Counted from the first letter of the stretch, positions 1-8,601 are shown. The stretch: 34,931 bases of DNA from Legionella sp. (GCA_002786205.1 PEQM01000026.1:1-34931), one strand, 5' to 3'. Notes: generated by a model from the letters alone, not told the origin. Program-made: numbers and translations.

Positions 1-306
1 GCTAAGTGCGAAACTCGTGTTTTATATGCATTCAGCATTAATGAAATTTATTCTAAAAGGATATACAAGCAAACGGGGTGCTTCCCTCTCAAAACAGGCC
101 TACATCTCTTAGCATACAAGGGCTGTGGTGTTTTTTCAGAGAAATAAATTAACCGTTGATAATAACCTTGTCATCGGTTTATTGGAATAGATGATTGTCG
201 AGCTACGCAGACATAAGAGATTTTTGGTCACATACAGAGTGAATATTGATCGAAGCTTTATTGATCACAGGTATAATAGGAAAGTTACAAAAAATTAATT
301 TATTTC
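1..306. other. Non-coding stretch at left edge
   Basis: No reading frame of convincing length or composition was found on either strand. It lies beyond the 3' end of the rplI operon. In many gammaproteobacteria dnaB follows rplI, but no DnaB-like coding sequence is visible here. I see no tRNA cloverleaf and no clear small-RNA signature. Confidence 0.5.
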
Positions 307-347
307 CAGGGAACTTTTGAGGTACATATTACGCTCGAAGTTCCCTG
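307..347 (-). terminator. Hairpin downstream of rplI, probable operon terminator
   Basis: A 10-bp perfect inverted repeat (CAGGGAACTT at 307-316, AAGTTCCCTG at 338-347) sits about 20 bases beyond the rplI stop codon. Read on the minus strand, the stem is followed by an A/T-rich stretch with only an interrupted T run. On the plus strand it is followed by GAAAAAG and then six T. It may therefore work in both directions, or serve mainly to protect the mRNA 3' end. Confidence 0.6.
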
Positions 348-365
348 AAAAAGTTTTTTAACGAC

Positions 366-815
366 TTATTTAGATGCAGCAATTTCAACTTGTAATTGAG
401 CAATCACATCACTATGCACATGAACTTCTACTACATAATTACCGATAGAATGCAAAGGACCTTCTGGCATCACGATTTCACGCTTGCTTACTTCAAATCC
501 TTTTTCAGTTAATGCATCTTTAATTTCATTAACACCGACAGAGCCGTATAATTTGCCTTCATCACTGGCCATTGCACTGATAGTAACAGTAATGTCATTA
601 AATTTAGCAGCACGTTGTTCTGCAGCAGCTAAAGACTGCTGTGCTTTCTTTTCAAGATCCGCACGCTTTTGTTCAAACAATTCAATGCTTTTTTCTGTAG
701 CGAAAACTGCTTTATTTTGTGGGATAAGAAAGTTACGGCCATAACCTGGCTTTACTGTTACTTTATCACCTAAATTACCTAAATTACGTACTTTTTCTAG
801 TAAGATAACTTCCAT
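366..815 (-). CDS. rplI: 50S ribosomal protein L9
   Basis: Ribosomal protein L9 binds 23S rRNA at the base of the L1 stalk and helps maintain reading frame. The 149-residue product has the full bacterial length. The N-terminal RNA-binding domain carries the family signature ([19 protein letters not shown], then [11 protein letters not shown] at about 22-32), followed by a long charged connecting helix at about 43-75 and a C-terminal domain. GAGG lies 9 bases upstream of the ATG. It is the last gene of the rpsF-rpsR-membrane protein-rplI unit and ends just before a hairpin. The function is secure. Confidence 0.98.
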   Translation of the reverse strand: MEVILLEKVRNLGNLGDKVTVKPGYGRNFLIPQNKAVFATEKSIELFEQKRADLEKKAQQSLAAAEQRAAKFNDITVTISAMASDEGKLYGSVGVNEIKDALTEKGFEVSKREIVMPEGPLHSIGNYVVEVHVHSDVIAQLQVEIAASK

Positions 816-827
816 CTTAATAACCTC

Positions 828-1733
828 TTAAATTGATTCTCTCGCACGTTCAGGGAGATATAATCGAAAATTAAATAAACTATCCAATGAGCCTAACAAA
901 ATATAAGCAAATAACATCAGTGCGGGCTGAATCATGATAATAAGTAGCAAGAAAGCCATTCTGAACCGCGCTTTTTTTGCAGAAATACAATAAGCCAAAT
1001 TAAAACCAGAGAGGAAAAAATAACTTAAAGTAAGAGGCAGCAGGTTCACGGCAATGGCATAACCATAATAAGAACCGATAGCTACAAGCATCAACAAAAA
1101 AAAGGCAAAACGACTTGCTCGAAACAATGACAATTCAGCTTTCAATCCTCCGGGAACGAACAATTTGGCTTGTATAAAACGAGCAAAAAGCAAAGACAAC
1201 ATTGCCGAGAGGACTGCACTTAAAATTTGAATACCTATAAAAAGCTGTGCCAGATCCTTTGAATTAACGCCTTCAGTGGCCTGTTTAAAATACAATTGAT
1301 ACTCTTGGTAATGGGAGAGTATCTTGTTAAATTGAGCCAACTGAAATACCGCAAAATGAGGGAGGCTTGCGTTTATGAAGGAAAATACAGCTAATGCCAA
1401 TAAAAAAAACAAACCACATACTTTCTGCCAGCTTGCTGTTTTACGCAAACATAAGGCCGCTAAAAAACAGGGAATGTAAGTAATTAGCGTGTTAACCAGC
1501 GCACTTTCAACAGGCATCAACATCATTAAAGGTACTGAGTGAACTACCATGGCAGGAAAAAGTAACTCAAAGCCGGGTTTTAAACCTTTCCTCAGCGTTA
1601 CCAACGCCACCAAAGCAACAGACAACCAAGACGCAAAAGGCAAGATTGCCAATATAGCAACACCAATAAAAGCTTGCTGCTTATTGTCCAGTAATTTTTT
1701 GCTTTGATTTAATAACAGTTCACCAGTACGCAT
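828..1733 (-). CDS. DUF2232-type integral membrane protein of the rpsF operon
   Basis: This 301-residue, strongly hydrophobic protein has about seven or eight predicted membrane segments (about 18-44, 54-75, 80-97, 105-125, 163-188, 207-235 and 240-285). It has no catalytic motif that I recognise. Its position between rpsR and rplI is the one occupied by a DUF2232/YybS-like membrane protein in Pseudomonas and other gammaproteobacteria, and the family call rests on that position plus topology. It is separated from rpsR by 11 bases and from rplI by 12, so it is very likely cotranscribed with them. The ribosome binding site in front of its ATG is weak, so translation may depend on coupling to rpsR. 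The function is unknown. Confidence 0.8.
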   Translation of the reverse strand: MRTGELLLNQSKKLLDNKQQAFIGVAILAILPFASWLSVALVALVTLRKGLKPGFELLFPAMVVHSVPLMMLMPVESALVNTLITYIPCFLAALCLRKTASWQKVCGLFFLLALAVFSFINASLPHFAVFQLAQFNKILSHYQEYQLYFKQATEGVNSKDLAQLFIGIQILSAVLSAMLSLLFARFIQAKLFVPGGLKAELSLFRASRFAFFLLMLVAIGSYYGYAIAVNLLPLTLSYFFLSGFNLAYCISAKKARFRMAFLLLIIMIQPALMLFAYILLGSLDSLFNFRLYLPERARESI

Positions 1734-1744
1734 AATGCATTTAC

Positions 1745-1972
1745 TTATCTGTGGCTATCGCAATAAGGCAACAAGCCAACAAAGCGTGCATGTTTAATGG
1801 CTTTAGCTAGTTGACGTTGAAAACGGGTCTGTGTTCCTGTGATACGGCTAGGAACTATTTTACCTGTTTCAGAAATATAGTTTTTTAACAAGTTAATGTC
1901 TTTATAATCAATATCGTTACCATTTTCAGAGCTAAAACGACACATTTTTTTTCTACCGAAATAAATCGACAT
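1745..1972 (-). CDS. rpsR: 30S ribosomal protein S18
   Basis: S18 binds the central domain of 16S rRNA next to S6. The 75-residue product has the normal length. It shows the typical basic N-terminus with Met-Cys-Arg-Phe at about residues 9-12, a central [16 protein letters not shown] segment, and the C-terminal [19 protein letters not shown] helix that contacts RNA. Two ATG codons are adjacent (1975 and 1972). The second gives the MSIYF start that aligns with other S18 proteins, and GAGGAG lies a suitable distance upstream of both. It follows rpsF by 9 bases. Confidence 0.97.
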   Translation of the reverse strand: MSIYFGRKKMCRFSSENGNDIDYKDINLLKNYISETGKIVPSRITGTQTRFQRQLAKAIKHARFVGLLPYCDSHR

Positions 1973-1984
1973 CATATTCTCCTC

Positions 1985-2323
1985 TTAAGCTGAACGTGTT
2001 TCTTTTTCTTTTTTCATTAACACGGATTCAGATGTAATTGCTTGTTTTTGTACAGTAATCAGATTTCTTAAAATAGCATCATTAAATTTAAATGCATTTT
2101 TAATTTCTTCTAATGCTTCAAGATTACATTCAACATTCATTAAAATGTAGTGAGCTTTATGCACATCGTTTATTGGATAAGCCAGTTGACGACGACCTAA
2201 ATCTTCTTTTCTATGGATTGAGCCGTCATGCTTTTTGATGATCCCTTCATAGCGCTCAACCATTGCTGGAACTTGTTCGCTTTGATCAGGGTGCACTAGA
2301 AACATAATTTCGTAATGTCTCAT
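1985..2323 (-). CDS. rpsF: 30S ribosomal protein S6
   Basis: S6 forms a heterodimer with S18 on the 30S platform. The 112-residue protein starts [18 protein letters not shown] and contains the family's [20 protein letters not shown] block at about 45-64. The tail (about 95-112) is charged and Lys/Glu-rich. There is no poly-glutamate stretch. AAGGAG lies just upstream of the ATG. It is the first gene of the operon, preceded by a promoter at 2395-2423 and a hairpin in the leader. Confidence 0.98.
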   Translation of the reverse strand: MRHYEIMFLVHPDQSEQVPAMVERYEGIIKKHDGSIHRKEDLGRRQLAYPINDVHKAHYILMNVECNLEALEEIKNAFKFNDAILRNLITVQKQAITSESVLMKKEKETRSA

Positions 2324-2344
2324 GAGTTCTCCTTATGGATAGAA

Positions 2345-2373
2345 GCCTTCTGTTATAGTATTTTCAGTAAGGC
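2345..2373 (-). promoter_or_regulatory. Leader hairpin in front of rpsF
   Basis: In the predicted 5' leader of rpsF mRNA the minus-strand sequence folds as GCCTT, bulged A, CTG, a 12-base loop, CAG, AAGGC: eight pairs and one bulge, ending about 15 bases before the Shine-Dalgarno sequence. rpsF leaders of many bacteria are bound by the S6:S18 complex in feedback control. That established example makes a regulatory role plausible, but I do not see the diagnostic CCG loop motif clearly. Confidence 0.35.
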
Positions 2374-2394
2374 AAGGTTTAAAAAAAACCACTC

Positions 2395-2423
2395 ATTGTA
2401 TCTTTTTTAATGCCATATTACAA
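2395..2423 (-). promoter_or_regulatory. Sigma70-type promoter of the rpsF operon
   Basis: On the minus strand a -35 hexamer TTGTAA (2418-2423) and a -10 hexamer TACAAT (2395-2400) are separated by 17 bases. Transcription would start near 2388 and give a leader of about 65 bases before the rpsF ATG. Confidence 0.6.
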
Positions 2424-2460
2424 ACAAAATATAAGGAAAAGGTTCTCTGCCAGATTCTAA

Positions 2461-3633
2461 TCATCCGATTCCTGGACCGGATACTTCAGGTAACTTAGGC
2501 AATGCTAAAGGCCTTGCCAAGGCTTCTCTGATTTTAATTGCCAAATTTTGGTGAGAATATTCCCCTGTACCACAATGCCAACAATCATTAATCCAATAAT
2601 ACACATCCACCTGCTGAGCATTCCTCGATAAAATTGATACATATGGAATTATAAAATTTTGCGAGCATAAGACATCGGTATGTAACTCCTTAAATTTACT
2701 TACGCTTTTTATTTGGTCAAAGTTCACCCAGGGAATAAGAGAAAATTGCTTAATCGATAAATAACCCAATAGCTCCGCTGGAATGCCTTTTTGCAATACT
2801 TGATTTGTGGCCTTTTGTAACTCTGCACATTCGTAAAAAAGGAATGGATTGCAAGCAAAAAAGACCTTTTTGTCTATGTTTTTTTCAGTAGTAATTTGAA
2901 GCAACTGATTAAAACTTGTTTTAAATGCAAAATGAATTGCAATATCATAAAAAAGAATGCTTAATTCACATGGCTGCAAGTAACTCATGATTTGTCTAAG
3001 CATCGCATCTGGCAAGTGTTCTACTTTTAGCTGTTTCTGCGTTATTGTATTTTGCTTTGGCTGGACAGGGGCAGGTTCAGATTTTGTTGATGGGGCATTT
3101 GATGCCAATTGGAATTGAGCTTTTTCTATTTCTTGATTTCTAATTAAAAAAGAAACTCTGGTGTTATAAATTGTTACCCCTTGAATCAGACAGTCTAATT
3201 CCTCTTCCAGTAATGTTTTGGGCTTAAGTGAGAAATTAAAACAATATGAGGAGAGGTTGTCCATTTGGCGGAATGGATAATAAATACTTAATCTTCTTTT
3301 AATTTGATTTGAGTGAGAAAAATCACTGAGGTTATAATAATCTTCAGCAGGGAATAAATAAGCCAGCAAACTATTTTTAGCGTTATTCAATAACGATAAA
3401 TCAAAAGTCTCCATATGAAATGGCGTGCTCTGCAGGATGTCAGCCAGTTCGGATATCACATCAAACCCCGAACTGCCGAGTGCATGGGTTGCTGCCAAAG
3501 CTTCGGAAGCGGCGTGAACTACTCCCTGCCCTTGTCTTCTCGCATTTATTTCAGCATTCTGGTGAAGCTTAGCATCGCAGCGCAGTTCTATTAGCTCAAC
3601 CAGAAGTAATATTTGTCTTATTAATGGATTCAT
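2461..3633 (-). CDS. Orphan protein with an F-box-like motif, candidate secreted effector
   Basis: This 390-residue protein belongs to no family I can name from end to end. After a helical N-terminal half and a Pro/Gln/Ser-rich linker (about 178-200), residues 206-232 match the eukaryotic F-box pattern: Leu207-Pro208, Ile215, Tyr218-Leu219, Pro221, then Glu223-Leu224. In F-box proteins this segment binds SKP1 and recruits substrates to SCF ubiquitin ligases. Legionella is known to translocate F-box effectors such as AnkB and LegU1. The C-terminal part (about 247-390) is rich in aromatic residues, with a Trp/Cys/His cluster (WINDCWHCG), and would be the candidate target-binding region. There is no signal peptide or clear membrane segment. 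The start is supported by AGGAG 6 bases before the ATG. The effector role is inference. Confidence 0.7.
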   Translation of the reverse strand: MNPLIRQILLLVELIELRCDAKLHQNAEINARRQGQGVVHAASEALAATHALGSSGFDVISELADILQSTPFHMETFDLSLLNNAKNSLLAYLFPAEDYYNLSDFSHSNQIKRRLSIYYPFRQMDNLSSYCFNFSLKPKTLLEEELDCLIQGVTIYNTRVSFLIRNQEIEKAQFQLASNAPSTKSEPAPVQPKQNTITQKQLKVEHLPDAMLRQIMSYLQPCELSILFYDIAIHFAFKTSFNQLLQITTEKNIDKKVFFACNPFLFYECAELQKATNQVLQKGIPAELLGYLSIKQFSLIPWVNFDQIKSVSKFKELHTDVLCSQNFIIPYVSILSRNAQQVDVYYWINDCWHCGTGEYSHQNLAIKIREALARPLALPKLPEVSGPGIG

Positions 3634-3996
3634 ATCAGTCTCCTATGACAGAGCAACTGCATTATTATTGATAATGAAGACACTCTTATCCGGGCAATAC
3701 CTATTTATAATCTATAGGCTTCAACTTACTGTGGTTAATAGCCAATAATGCTCAGAATGATTTCTATTCGATTCGCAGCTCTGCGCTACAATAAGCGCGA
3801 TTGCCAATCTTTATGAACGATAAAGAGCGCCCTTTTTGGTTATCTTGGACTCAAATACAACATTATTTTACCAGTTTTTTAATTTATTTTCATGGTTTAT
3901 CTGATTTTTAGTGACAAATCATACTAAATTAGCTAACGTTTCATCATTAAGTATCTGTTTTGTAAGCATTTAATAAAAATAATAACACGAGGTTTT
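3634..3996. other. Divergent intergenic region, 363 bases
   Basis: It separates the minus-strand F-box-like gene from the plus-strand CsrA-like gene and must hold both promoters. Visible elements are a short hairpin (GCGCT at 3783-3787, AGCGC at 3794-3798) overlapping a possible plus-strand -10 TACAAT (3787-3792) that lacks a good -35, and GAGG just before the CsrA-like ATG. No coding sequence was seen. Confidence 0.5.
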
Positions 3997-4194
3997 ATGG
4001 ATATTGTTTCTTTAAGTTTTGAAGAGCCCCTGCTGATTAACGTAGGAAATGCCACCATTAAAATTTTGGCTTTTAAAACACCTGAGCCAGGCAATATTAA
4101 ATTTGGAGTTGAAGCGCCCAGAAGCATTAACGTTCATCGAGAAGAAATATTTCATGCAATCAAACAAAAAGAGCTTTTATCTAGTCAGGAATAA
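3997..4194 (+). CDS. Divergent CsrA/RsmA-family RNA-binding protein
   Basis: The 65-residue product matches CsrA in length and in its C-terminal half: the run GVEAPRSINVHREEIFHAI (37-55) corresponds to the CsrA block that ends in VHREEIY, and it keeps the key Arg (Arg48, equivalent to Arg44 of E. coli CsrA). CsrA dimers bind GGA motifs in mRNA leaders and control the Legionella switch between replicative and transmissive states. The N-terminal strand is unusual: the canonical Leu-Thr-Arg-Arg (residues 4-7), which contributes to RNA contact, is replaced by Val-Ser-Leu-Ser. It is therefore probably an accessory paralogue rather than the main CsrA. GAGG precedes the ATG. It is followed after 2 bases by the PAP2-like gene. 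Confidence 0.88.
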   Translation: MDIVSLSFEEPLLINVGNATIKILAFKTPEPGNIKFGVEAPRSINVHREEIFHAIKQKELLSSQE

Positions 4195-4196
4195 CG

Positions 4197-5075
4197 GTGT
4201 ACATCTCAAAGAAAATAAACAGTTCTCTTTGGATTTTTAGCGCTTTAATTGTAACGCTGTCTTTTTTTTCTTTGCTAATCAATCATTTTTTTTTTCAATA
4301 TCCAGGAAATAATTATTTTCCAGATAATACACTGTATATAGGCCTTACTCTTCTCCTTTTTTACTTCGGTGCCAGTCTTCTTTTCACTGAGACGAATCGA
4401 GTCAAACTCATTGCAAAAGAACTTTTATATTTATATGGGGTGATGTGTATGCTTGCCCTGGCCACCAATGCAATACAGTTGACTCCGTTTCATCCTATTG
4501 ACGCTTATATTATCGCTTTTGAAGCCGAATGGCACATCCATGTTGGCGATATGCTTACCTGGACACACCAACATCCATCGATTTACAATTTGCTGGGTAG
4601 AAGTTATGACAGCTTAAGTAACCAAATGTGTATTATTCCTCTACTCCTTATCCTAAGCGGACGATTTCACCTGTTGCGAGAGTACTATTTTCTTTTGCTT
4701 TTTACGGCCTTATTGGGATTTACTTTTTATTATTTTTTTCCTACCACAGCACCTGCGAGCATGATACAAAACCCGTTATTTAATGAAGCTCAATTGGCTA
4801 CAGGATTAAAATTCAATCAAATTCAAGCACATATCCAACCTCAAACAATGGAGGGGGGCATGATAGCATTGCCTTCTTTTCATACGGTATGGGCTTTATT
4901 GTGTCTTTATCTATTAAAAGAATGGCCTATTGTCTGGTTTATTGTTCTCCCCATCAATATTCTTTTAATTGTAGCCTGTGTGCTTCTGGGATGGCACTAC
5001 CCTACGGACATTGTTGCAGGCATCGTACTAACACTAGTTGCATACATGCTATTGCGATGGTGCAAACAAACCTGA
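4197..5075 (+). CDS. PAP2-superfamily membrane phosphatase/transferase, AUR1/IPT1-like
   Basis: This 292-residue polytopic membrane protein has about six hydrophobic segments (about 10-32, 45-63, 75-95, 145-180, 230-262 and 270-287). The PAP2 active-site motifs are present: ALPSFHTVWA with His229 and GWHYPTDIVAG with His267 and Asp271. This spacing and the 'SFHT ... GWHYPTD' wording resemble inositol-phosphotransferase/AUR1-type members, so the substrate is probably a lipid phosphate or a phosphoinositol-like head group, but it cannot be read from sequence. The start is GTG, 2 bases after the stop of the CsrA-like gene, with AGGA 6 bases upstream. It is almost certainly cotranscribed and possibly translationally coupled with that regulator. 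Confidence 0.88.
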   Translation: MYISKKINSSLWIFSALIVTLSFFSLLINHFFFQYPGNNYFPDNTLYIGLTLLLFYFGASLLFTETNRVKLIAKELLYLYGVMCMLALATNAIQLTPFHPIDAYIIAFEAEWHIHVGDMLTWTHQHPSIYNLLGRSYDSLSNQMCIIPLLLILSGRFHLLREYYFLLLFTALLGFTFYYFFPTTAPASMIQNPLFNEAQLATGLKFNQIQAHIQPQTMEGGMIALPSFHTVWALLCLYLLKEWPIVWFIVLPINILLIVACVLLGWHYPTDIVAGIVLTLVAYMLLRWCKQT

Positions 5076-5084
5076 TGACTTTAA

Positions 5085-5116
5085 TGCTGCTTTTGATCTA
5101 CTTGTCAAAAGCAGCA
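5085..5116. terminator. Hairpin between convergent genes
   Basis: A 12-bp perfect inverted repeat (TGCTGCTTTTGA at 5085-5096, TCAAAAGCAGCA at 5105-5116) with an 8-base loop fills the 48-base gap between the PAP2-like gene and the convergent beta-oxidation operon. It has no U tract on either strand, so it is probably a shared mRNA 3'-end structure or a weak bidirectional terminator. Confidence 0.6.
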
Positions 5117-5123
5117 CTAAACA

Positions 5124-7142
5124 TTATATGCTGTTATCTGCTTTAAACCGCGCACCAAATTTTGACTCAAAAGTTTGGAACAAATGCTCTAACTTATCTC
5201 TTCCAAAGTCTTTGGCATAATTCATTGGGCCACCTCTAAAGGGAGCAAAACCTGTAGCAAAAATCATTCCTGCATCTAATAAATCAGCATCAGCAACCAC
5301 GCCTTCTCGCAAACAAGCGGCTGATTCATTAACCATCCGTAAAATAAGACGATCTGCAATCGATGAGTCTACTGTTTCAGGAGCTGCTTTTTTAACGGGT
5401 TTTCCATTTTTATAATGATAAAATCCCTTCCCTGTCTTTCGCCCTAACGCACCTTCATTAACCAGATCACGAAGCTTTTGTGGCACTGTACCACCAAAAT
5501 GGCTGGTTAAATTTTCCGCTACTGCCAGACAAACATCCATGCCTACCGTATCAGCCAATTCAACAGGCCCCATAAACATGCCAAAACGTAAAGCGGCTTC
5601 ATCAATAGTTTCAGCACTATAGCCTTCTTCTAGTAATTGTACACACTCCATTAGGTAAGGCATCAGTACTCTATTCACTAAAAAGCCAGGACTTGATTTC
5701 ACAGGAAGTGGTAATTTGCCAATTTGATTTACAAAGGAGCAGGCTTGATGTTGTATTTTTTTAGCCGTTACAACGCTACTGACTACTTCTACTAAATCCA
5801 TTTTTGCAACAGGATTAAAGAAATGAATACCTACAAGACGCTCTGCTTTTTTCATCACACTACTGATTTCATCAAGAGGGATACTTGAGGTATTGGTTGC
5901 AATAATGGCCTCTTTTTTCGCTTTGTCCTCTACTTGCTTAATAATTTCCTGCTTCACCAGCAGATTTTCAAAGACAGCCTCAATGATAACATCCGCATGC
6001 TCGATACCTTGCCCAGATGGGTCAGGAATTAAATTGTCCATTGCTTGCTGTATTAGTCGTGGTTTACGTAATTTCTTCTTATATAACGTATGCGCACGAC
6101 CGATAGCCGGAGCAATTTTTTCATAGGATTGATCTTGTAATGTGACACGCAATCCGCGTAAGGCACACCAGGCAGCAATATCTCCCCCCATAATTCCAGC
6201 ACCAATTACATGCACTCGTTGCGCATGAAATTGTGAATCTTTAGCAAATCCTTTTAAACGCTCTCGTAACTGATATGCTCTGATTAAATTTTTTGAGGTC
6301 TCATTGGCTGTAATCAAGTGCTCAATAGAATCTACTTCTTTAGCATAAGAACGCTCTCCATCGCCACACTCTTTTTCCCATAGCTCTATCATGGCATAAG
6401 GTGCAGGATAATGTTCTTTTCTTACTTTTTGGGCAACATTATAACGCAAGATCGGAGCAATCATTGCTCTGCAAACAGAGAAATTACTTAGCTTATGTAG
6501 CCATGAAGGCTGATGAGGTGCAGGCTTCTTTTTAATAAAGGAAATGGCTGCTCTTTTTAGTTGTCTTAGTGGGACGGCATCATCGACCATTCCTAATTTC
6601 TTAGCCGCACCTGCAGAAAGGCCTCGCCCAGTCAACATCACTTGCGACAAGGCGTTAAACCCACCTATCAGTTGAGGCAATCGTACTGTACCACCCCATC
6701 CAGGGTGAATGCCCAACATGACTTCAGGAAGTCCTATTTTGGTATCTTTCTCATCACTTGCCACTCTATAAGTACAAGCCAGTGCCAATTCATAGCCTCC
6801 GCCTAAGCAAAAACCATTAATCATGGCTACTGAAGGAATAGACAGATGCTGAAGCTTGGAAAATACCGACTGTCCTTTTTGTAAAAAATCAACTACCTGT
6901 GATGGGCCTGAAAACGCCGAAAATGTTTTTATATCGGCACCAGCTATAAACCCTTTATCTTTTAAAGAATAAATAATTAACCCTATAGCCGATTGATTTT
7001 GCGAAACCTCTTGCAAGATAGCATTTAGCTCATCTAAAGCCTCTACATTAATGGTGTTTACTGTGGTGTCTTGTCGACTAAACCCCAACCATAAAATATG
7101 ATCAGTATCTTGCTGTAATATCCAATGCTTATAATTATTCAT
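5124..7142 (-). CDS. Fatty acid oxidation complex alpha subunit (enoyl-CoA hydratase / 3-hydroxyacyl-CoA dehydrogenase), FadB/FadJ type
   Basis: The bifunctional enzyme hydrates trans-2-enoyl-CoA and oxidises the 3-hydroxyacyl-CoA with NAD+. The N-terminal crotonase domain (about 1-200) has the oxyanion-hole segment AGADIKTF (67-74) and both catalytic glutamates, Glu118 in GFCLGGGYELAL and Glu140 in GLPEVMLGIHPGWGG. The NAD-binding domain starts near 308 with HVIGAGIMGG (311-320), and VGIHFFNPVAKMDLVEVV (437-454) holds the catalytic His440. A C-terminal dehydrogenase domain follows. At 672 residues it is somewhat shorter than E. coli FadB or FadJ (about 715-730). It overlaps the upstream thiolase gene by 8 bases. 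The gene order, thiolase then alpha subunit, is that of fadI-fadJ, but orthology to FadJ rather than FadB is not settled. Confidence 0.95.
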   Translation of the reverse strand: MNNYKHWILQQDTDHILWLGFSRQDTTVNTINVEALDELNAILQEVSQNQSAIGLIIYSLKDKGFIAGADIKTFSAFSGPSQVVDFLQKGQSVFSKLQHLSIPSVAMINGFCLGGGYELALACTYRVASDEKDTKIGLPEVMLGIHPGWGGTVRLPQLIGGFNALSQVMLTGRGLSAGAAKKLGMVDDAVPLRQLKRAAISFIKKKPAPHQPSWLHKLSNFSVCRAMIAPILRYNVAQKVRKEHYPAPYAMIELWEKECGDGERSYAKEVDSIEHLITANETSKNLIRAYQLRERLKGFAKDSQFHAQRVHVIGAGIMGGDIAAWCALRGLRVTLQDQSYEKIAPAIGRAHTLYKKKLRKPRLIQQAMDNLIPDPSGQGIEHADVIIEAVFENLLVKQEIIKQVEDKAKKEAIIATNTSSIPLDEISSVMKKAERLVGIHFFNPVAKMDLVEVVSSVVTAKKIQHQACSFVNQIGKLPLPVKSSPGFLVNRVLMPYLMECVQLLEEGYSAETIDEAALRFGMFMGPVELADTVGMDVCLAVAENLTSHFGGTVPQKLRDLVNEGALGRKTGKGFYHYKNGKPVKKAAPETVDSSIADRLILRMVNESAACLREGVVADADLLDAGMIFATGFAPFRGGPMNYAKDFGRDKLEHLFQTFESKFGARFKADNSI

Positions 7143-8454
7143 GTCCTTTCACCTCAGTCACTCGTTCCAAGTACATTGCGCCACCTTGTCCACCACCAAT
7201 ACAAATAGTTGCCATGCCACGTGATTGATTATGCTCTTTTAATGACTCTAAAACGTGAAGAACAATTCTTGCGCCACTAGCGCCTATAGGATGCCCCGCA
7301 GCGATCGCTCCACCATCGCGATTTAATTTATTCATATTTGGTGCGCCCAATGCGGCATTTAAACCCAATTGTTCTTTGCAATAAGTCTCATCATCCCAAG
7401 CTGCCATACAACCCAAAACCTGTGCAGCAAAAGCTTCGTTTATTTCCCAACAATCCAAATCATCAGGTTTTAAATGCTGCCGTTTTAAAATCGGAGTACT
7501 AGCATGAACAGGACCTAATCCCATGCAAGAAGGATTCAGCGCAGACCATTGTGAATCTACAATACGCCCCATCACTTTAAGTCCATATTTTTTTACCGCA
7601 TCCGCACTGGCTAATAACAAAAGACAAGCGCCATCAGTTACTTGTGAACTATTCCCTGGCGTCACCATACCGTATTTTTTATCAAAAAAAGGCTTCAACG
7701 TGGCCAATTTCTCTACCGTAGAATCCGCTCTCATGCCAGTATCTTGCAAATAAGCACGCCCTTTATAATCAATCACAGGTACTACTTCTTGCATGCGTCC
7801 TTCCGCATATGCCTTGGCAAGTTTCATGTGACTTTGATAAGAGAATTCATCCATTTGCTCGCGGGTAATATTAAAACGATAAGCCACTTCTTCCGCTGTT
7901 TGCCCCATATTTAGCCCCACAATAGGGTCAGTTAAACCACGCAACAAAGCAATAACAGGCGCTAAAAATGAAGGTCTGAATTGTGAAACCAGAGCCACTC
8001 TTTGACCAGCGGTTTTTGCACTAAACCATTTACCAAGCCAGGCTGCCATCTTTTGATTAAATAATAAGGGCGCATGACTCATCGCATCCGTACCACCTGC
8101 CAAAACCAACTCACTACGTCCATTAGCAATTTGCATGGCTGCATTATCTAATGCTTGCATACCAGAAGCACAATTTCTCATCACTGTGAACGCAGGTACC
8201 TGATTGCCACAGCCTAATCTTAAAGCCACGACGCGCGCAATATTGGCTTCATCTGGTCCTGGCATAGCACTGCCTATGATAACCTCATCCAAAGCATCTG
8301 GCGTAAATGGCTGCCTGTTTAATAATACCTTACCCGCTGCCACCGCCAAATCAGACCCTGAAAAAGGACCTATGTCTTTCGCTTTTAAAAAAGGCGTTCG
8401 GCAACCATCAACTATATAGACGTCGCGACCCGATAAATTTGACTGACGTTTCAT
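7135..8454 (-). CDS. Acetyl-CoA C-acyltransferase (3-ketoacyl-CoA thiolase), FadI type
   Basis: Thiolytic cleavage of 3-ketoacyl-CoA is the last step of beta-oxidation, and this is the beta subunit partnering the gene just downstream. The 439-residue product has the nucleophilic Cys95 in MRNCASGMQALD, the GHPIGASG box with His388, and the second catalytic Cys418 in the C-terminal ICIGGGQGGAM. A loop at about 140-180 with extra hydrophobic residues is typical of the FadI/HADHB branch. The ATG at 8454 was chosen over one 21 bases upstream because AAGGAGG lies ideally before it. Ketoacyl-CoA chain-length preference cannot be read. Confidence 0.95.
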   Translation of the reverse strand: MKRQSNLSGRDVYIVDGCRTPFLKAKDIGPFSGSDLAVAAGKVLLNRQPFTPDALDEVIIGSAMPGPDEANIARVVALRLGCGNQVPAFTVMRNCASGMQALDNAAMQIANGRSELVLAGGTDAMSHAPLLFNQKMAAWLGKWFSAKTAGQRVALVSQFRPSFLAPVIALLRGLTDPIVGLNMGQTAEEVAYRFNITREQMDEFSYQSHMKLAKAYAEGRMQEVVPVIDYKGRAYLQDTGMRADSTVEKLATLKPFFDKKYGMVTPGNSSQVTDGACLLLLASADAVKKYGLKVMGRIVDSQWSALNPSCMGLGPVHASTPILKRQHLKPDDLDCWEINEAFAAQVLGCMAAWDDETYCKEQLGLNAALGAPNMNKLNRDGGAIAAGHPIGASGARIVLHVLESLKEHNQSRGMATICIGGGQGGAMYLERVTEVKGHE

Positions 8455-8601
8455 TAATCCTCCTTGTGCAAGCATTGCCCTATGACTAACTTATTCAAAA
8501 TAAAAGAGTAACAGTATTCTGCAAATAATGAAATTGTCTATTCAATTAAAACTGCACAGAAAAAAAAACTAAAAGATGCAGAGTATTTTTATAAAAGGTT
8601 A

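Noticed and set aside
4049..4240. Second open frame overlapping the CsrA-like gene
   Set aside because: It is a frame-shifted shadow of the CsrA-like and PAP2 genes, which have recognisable motifs.
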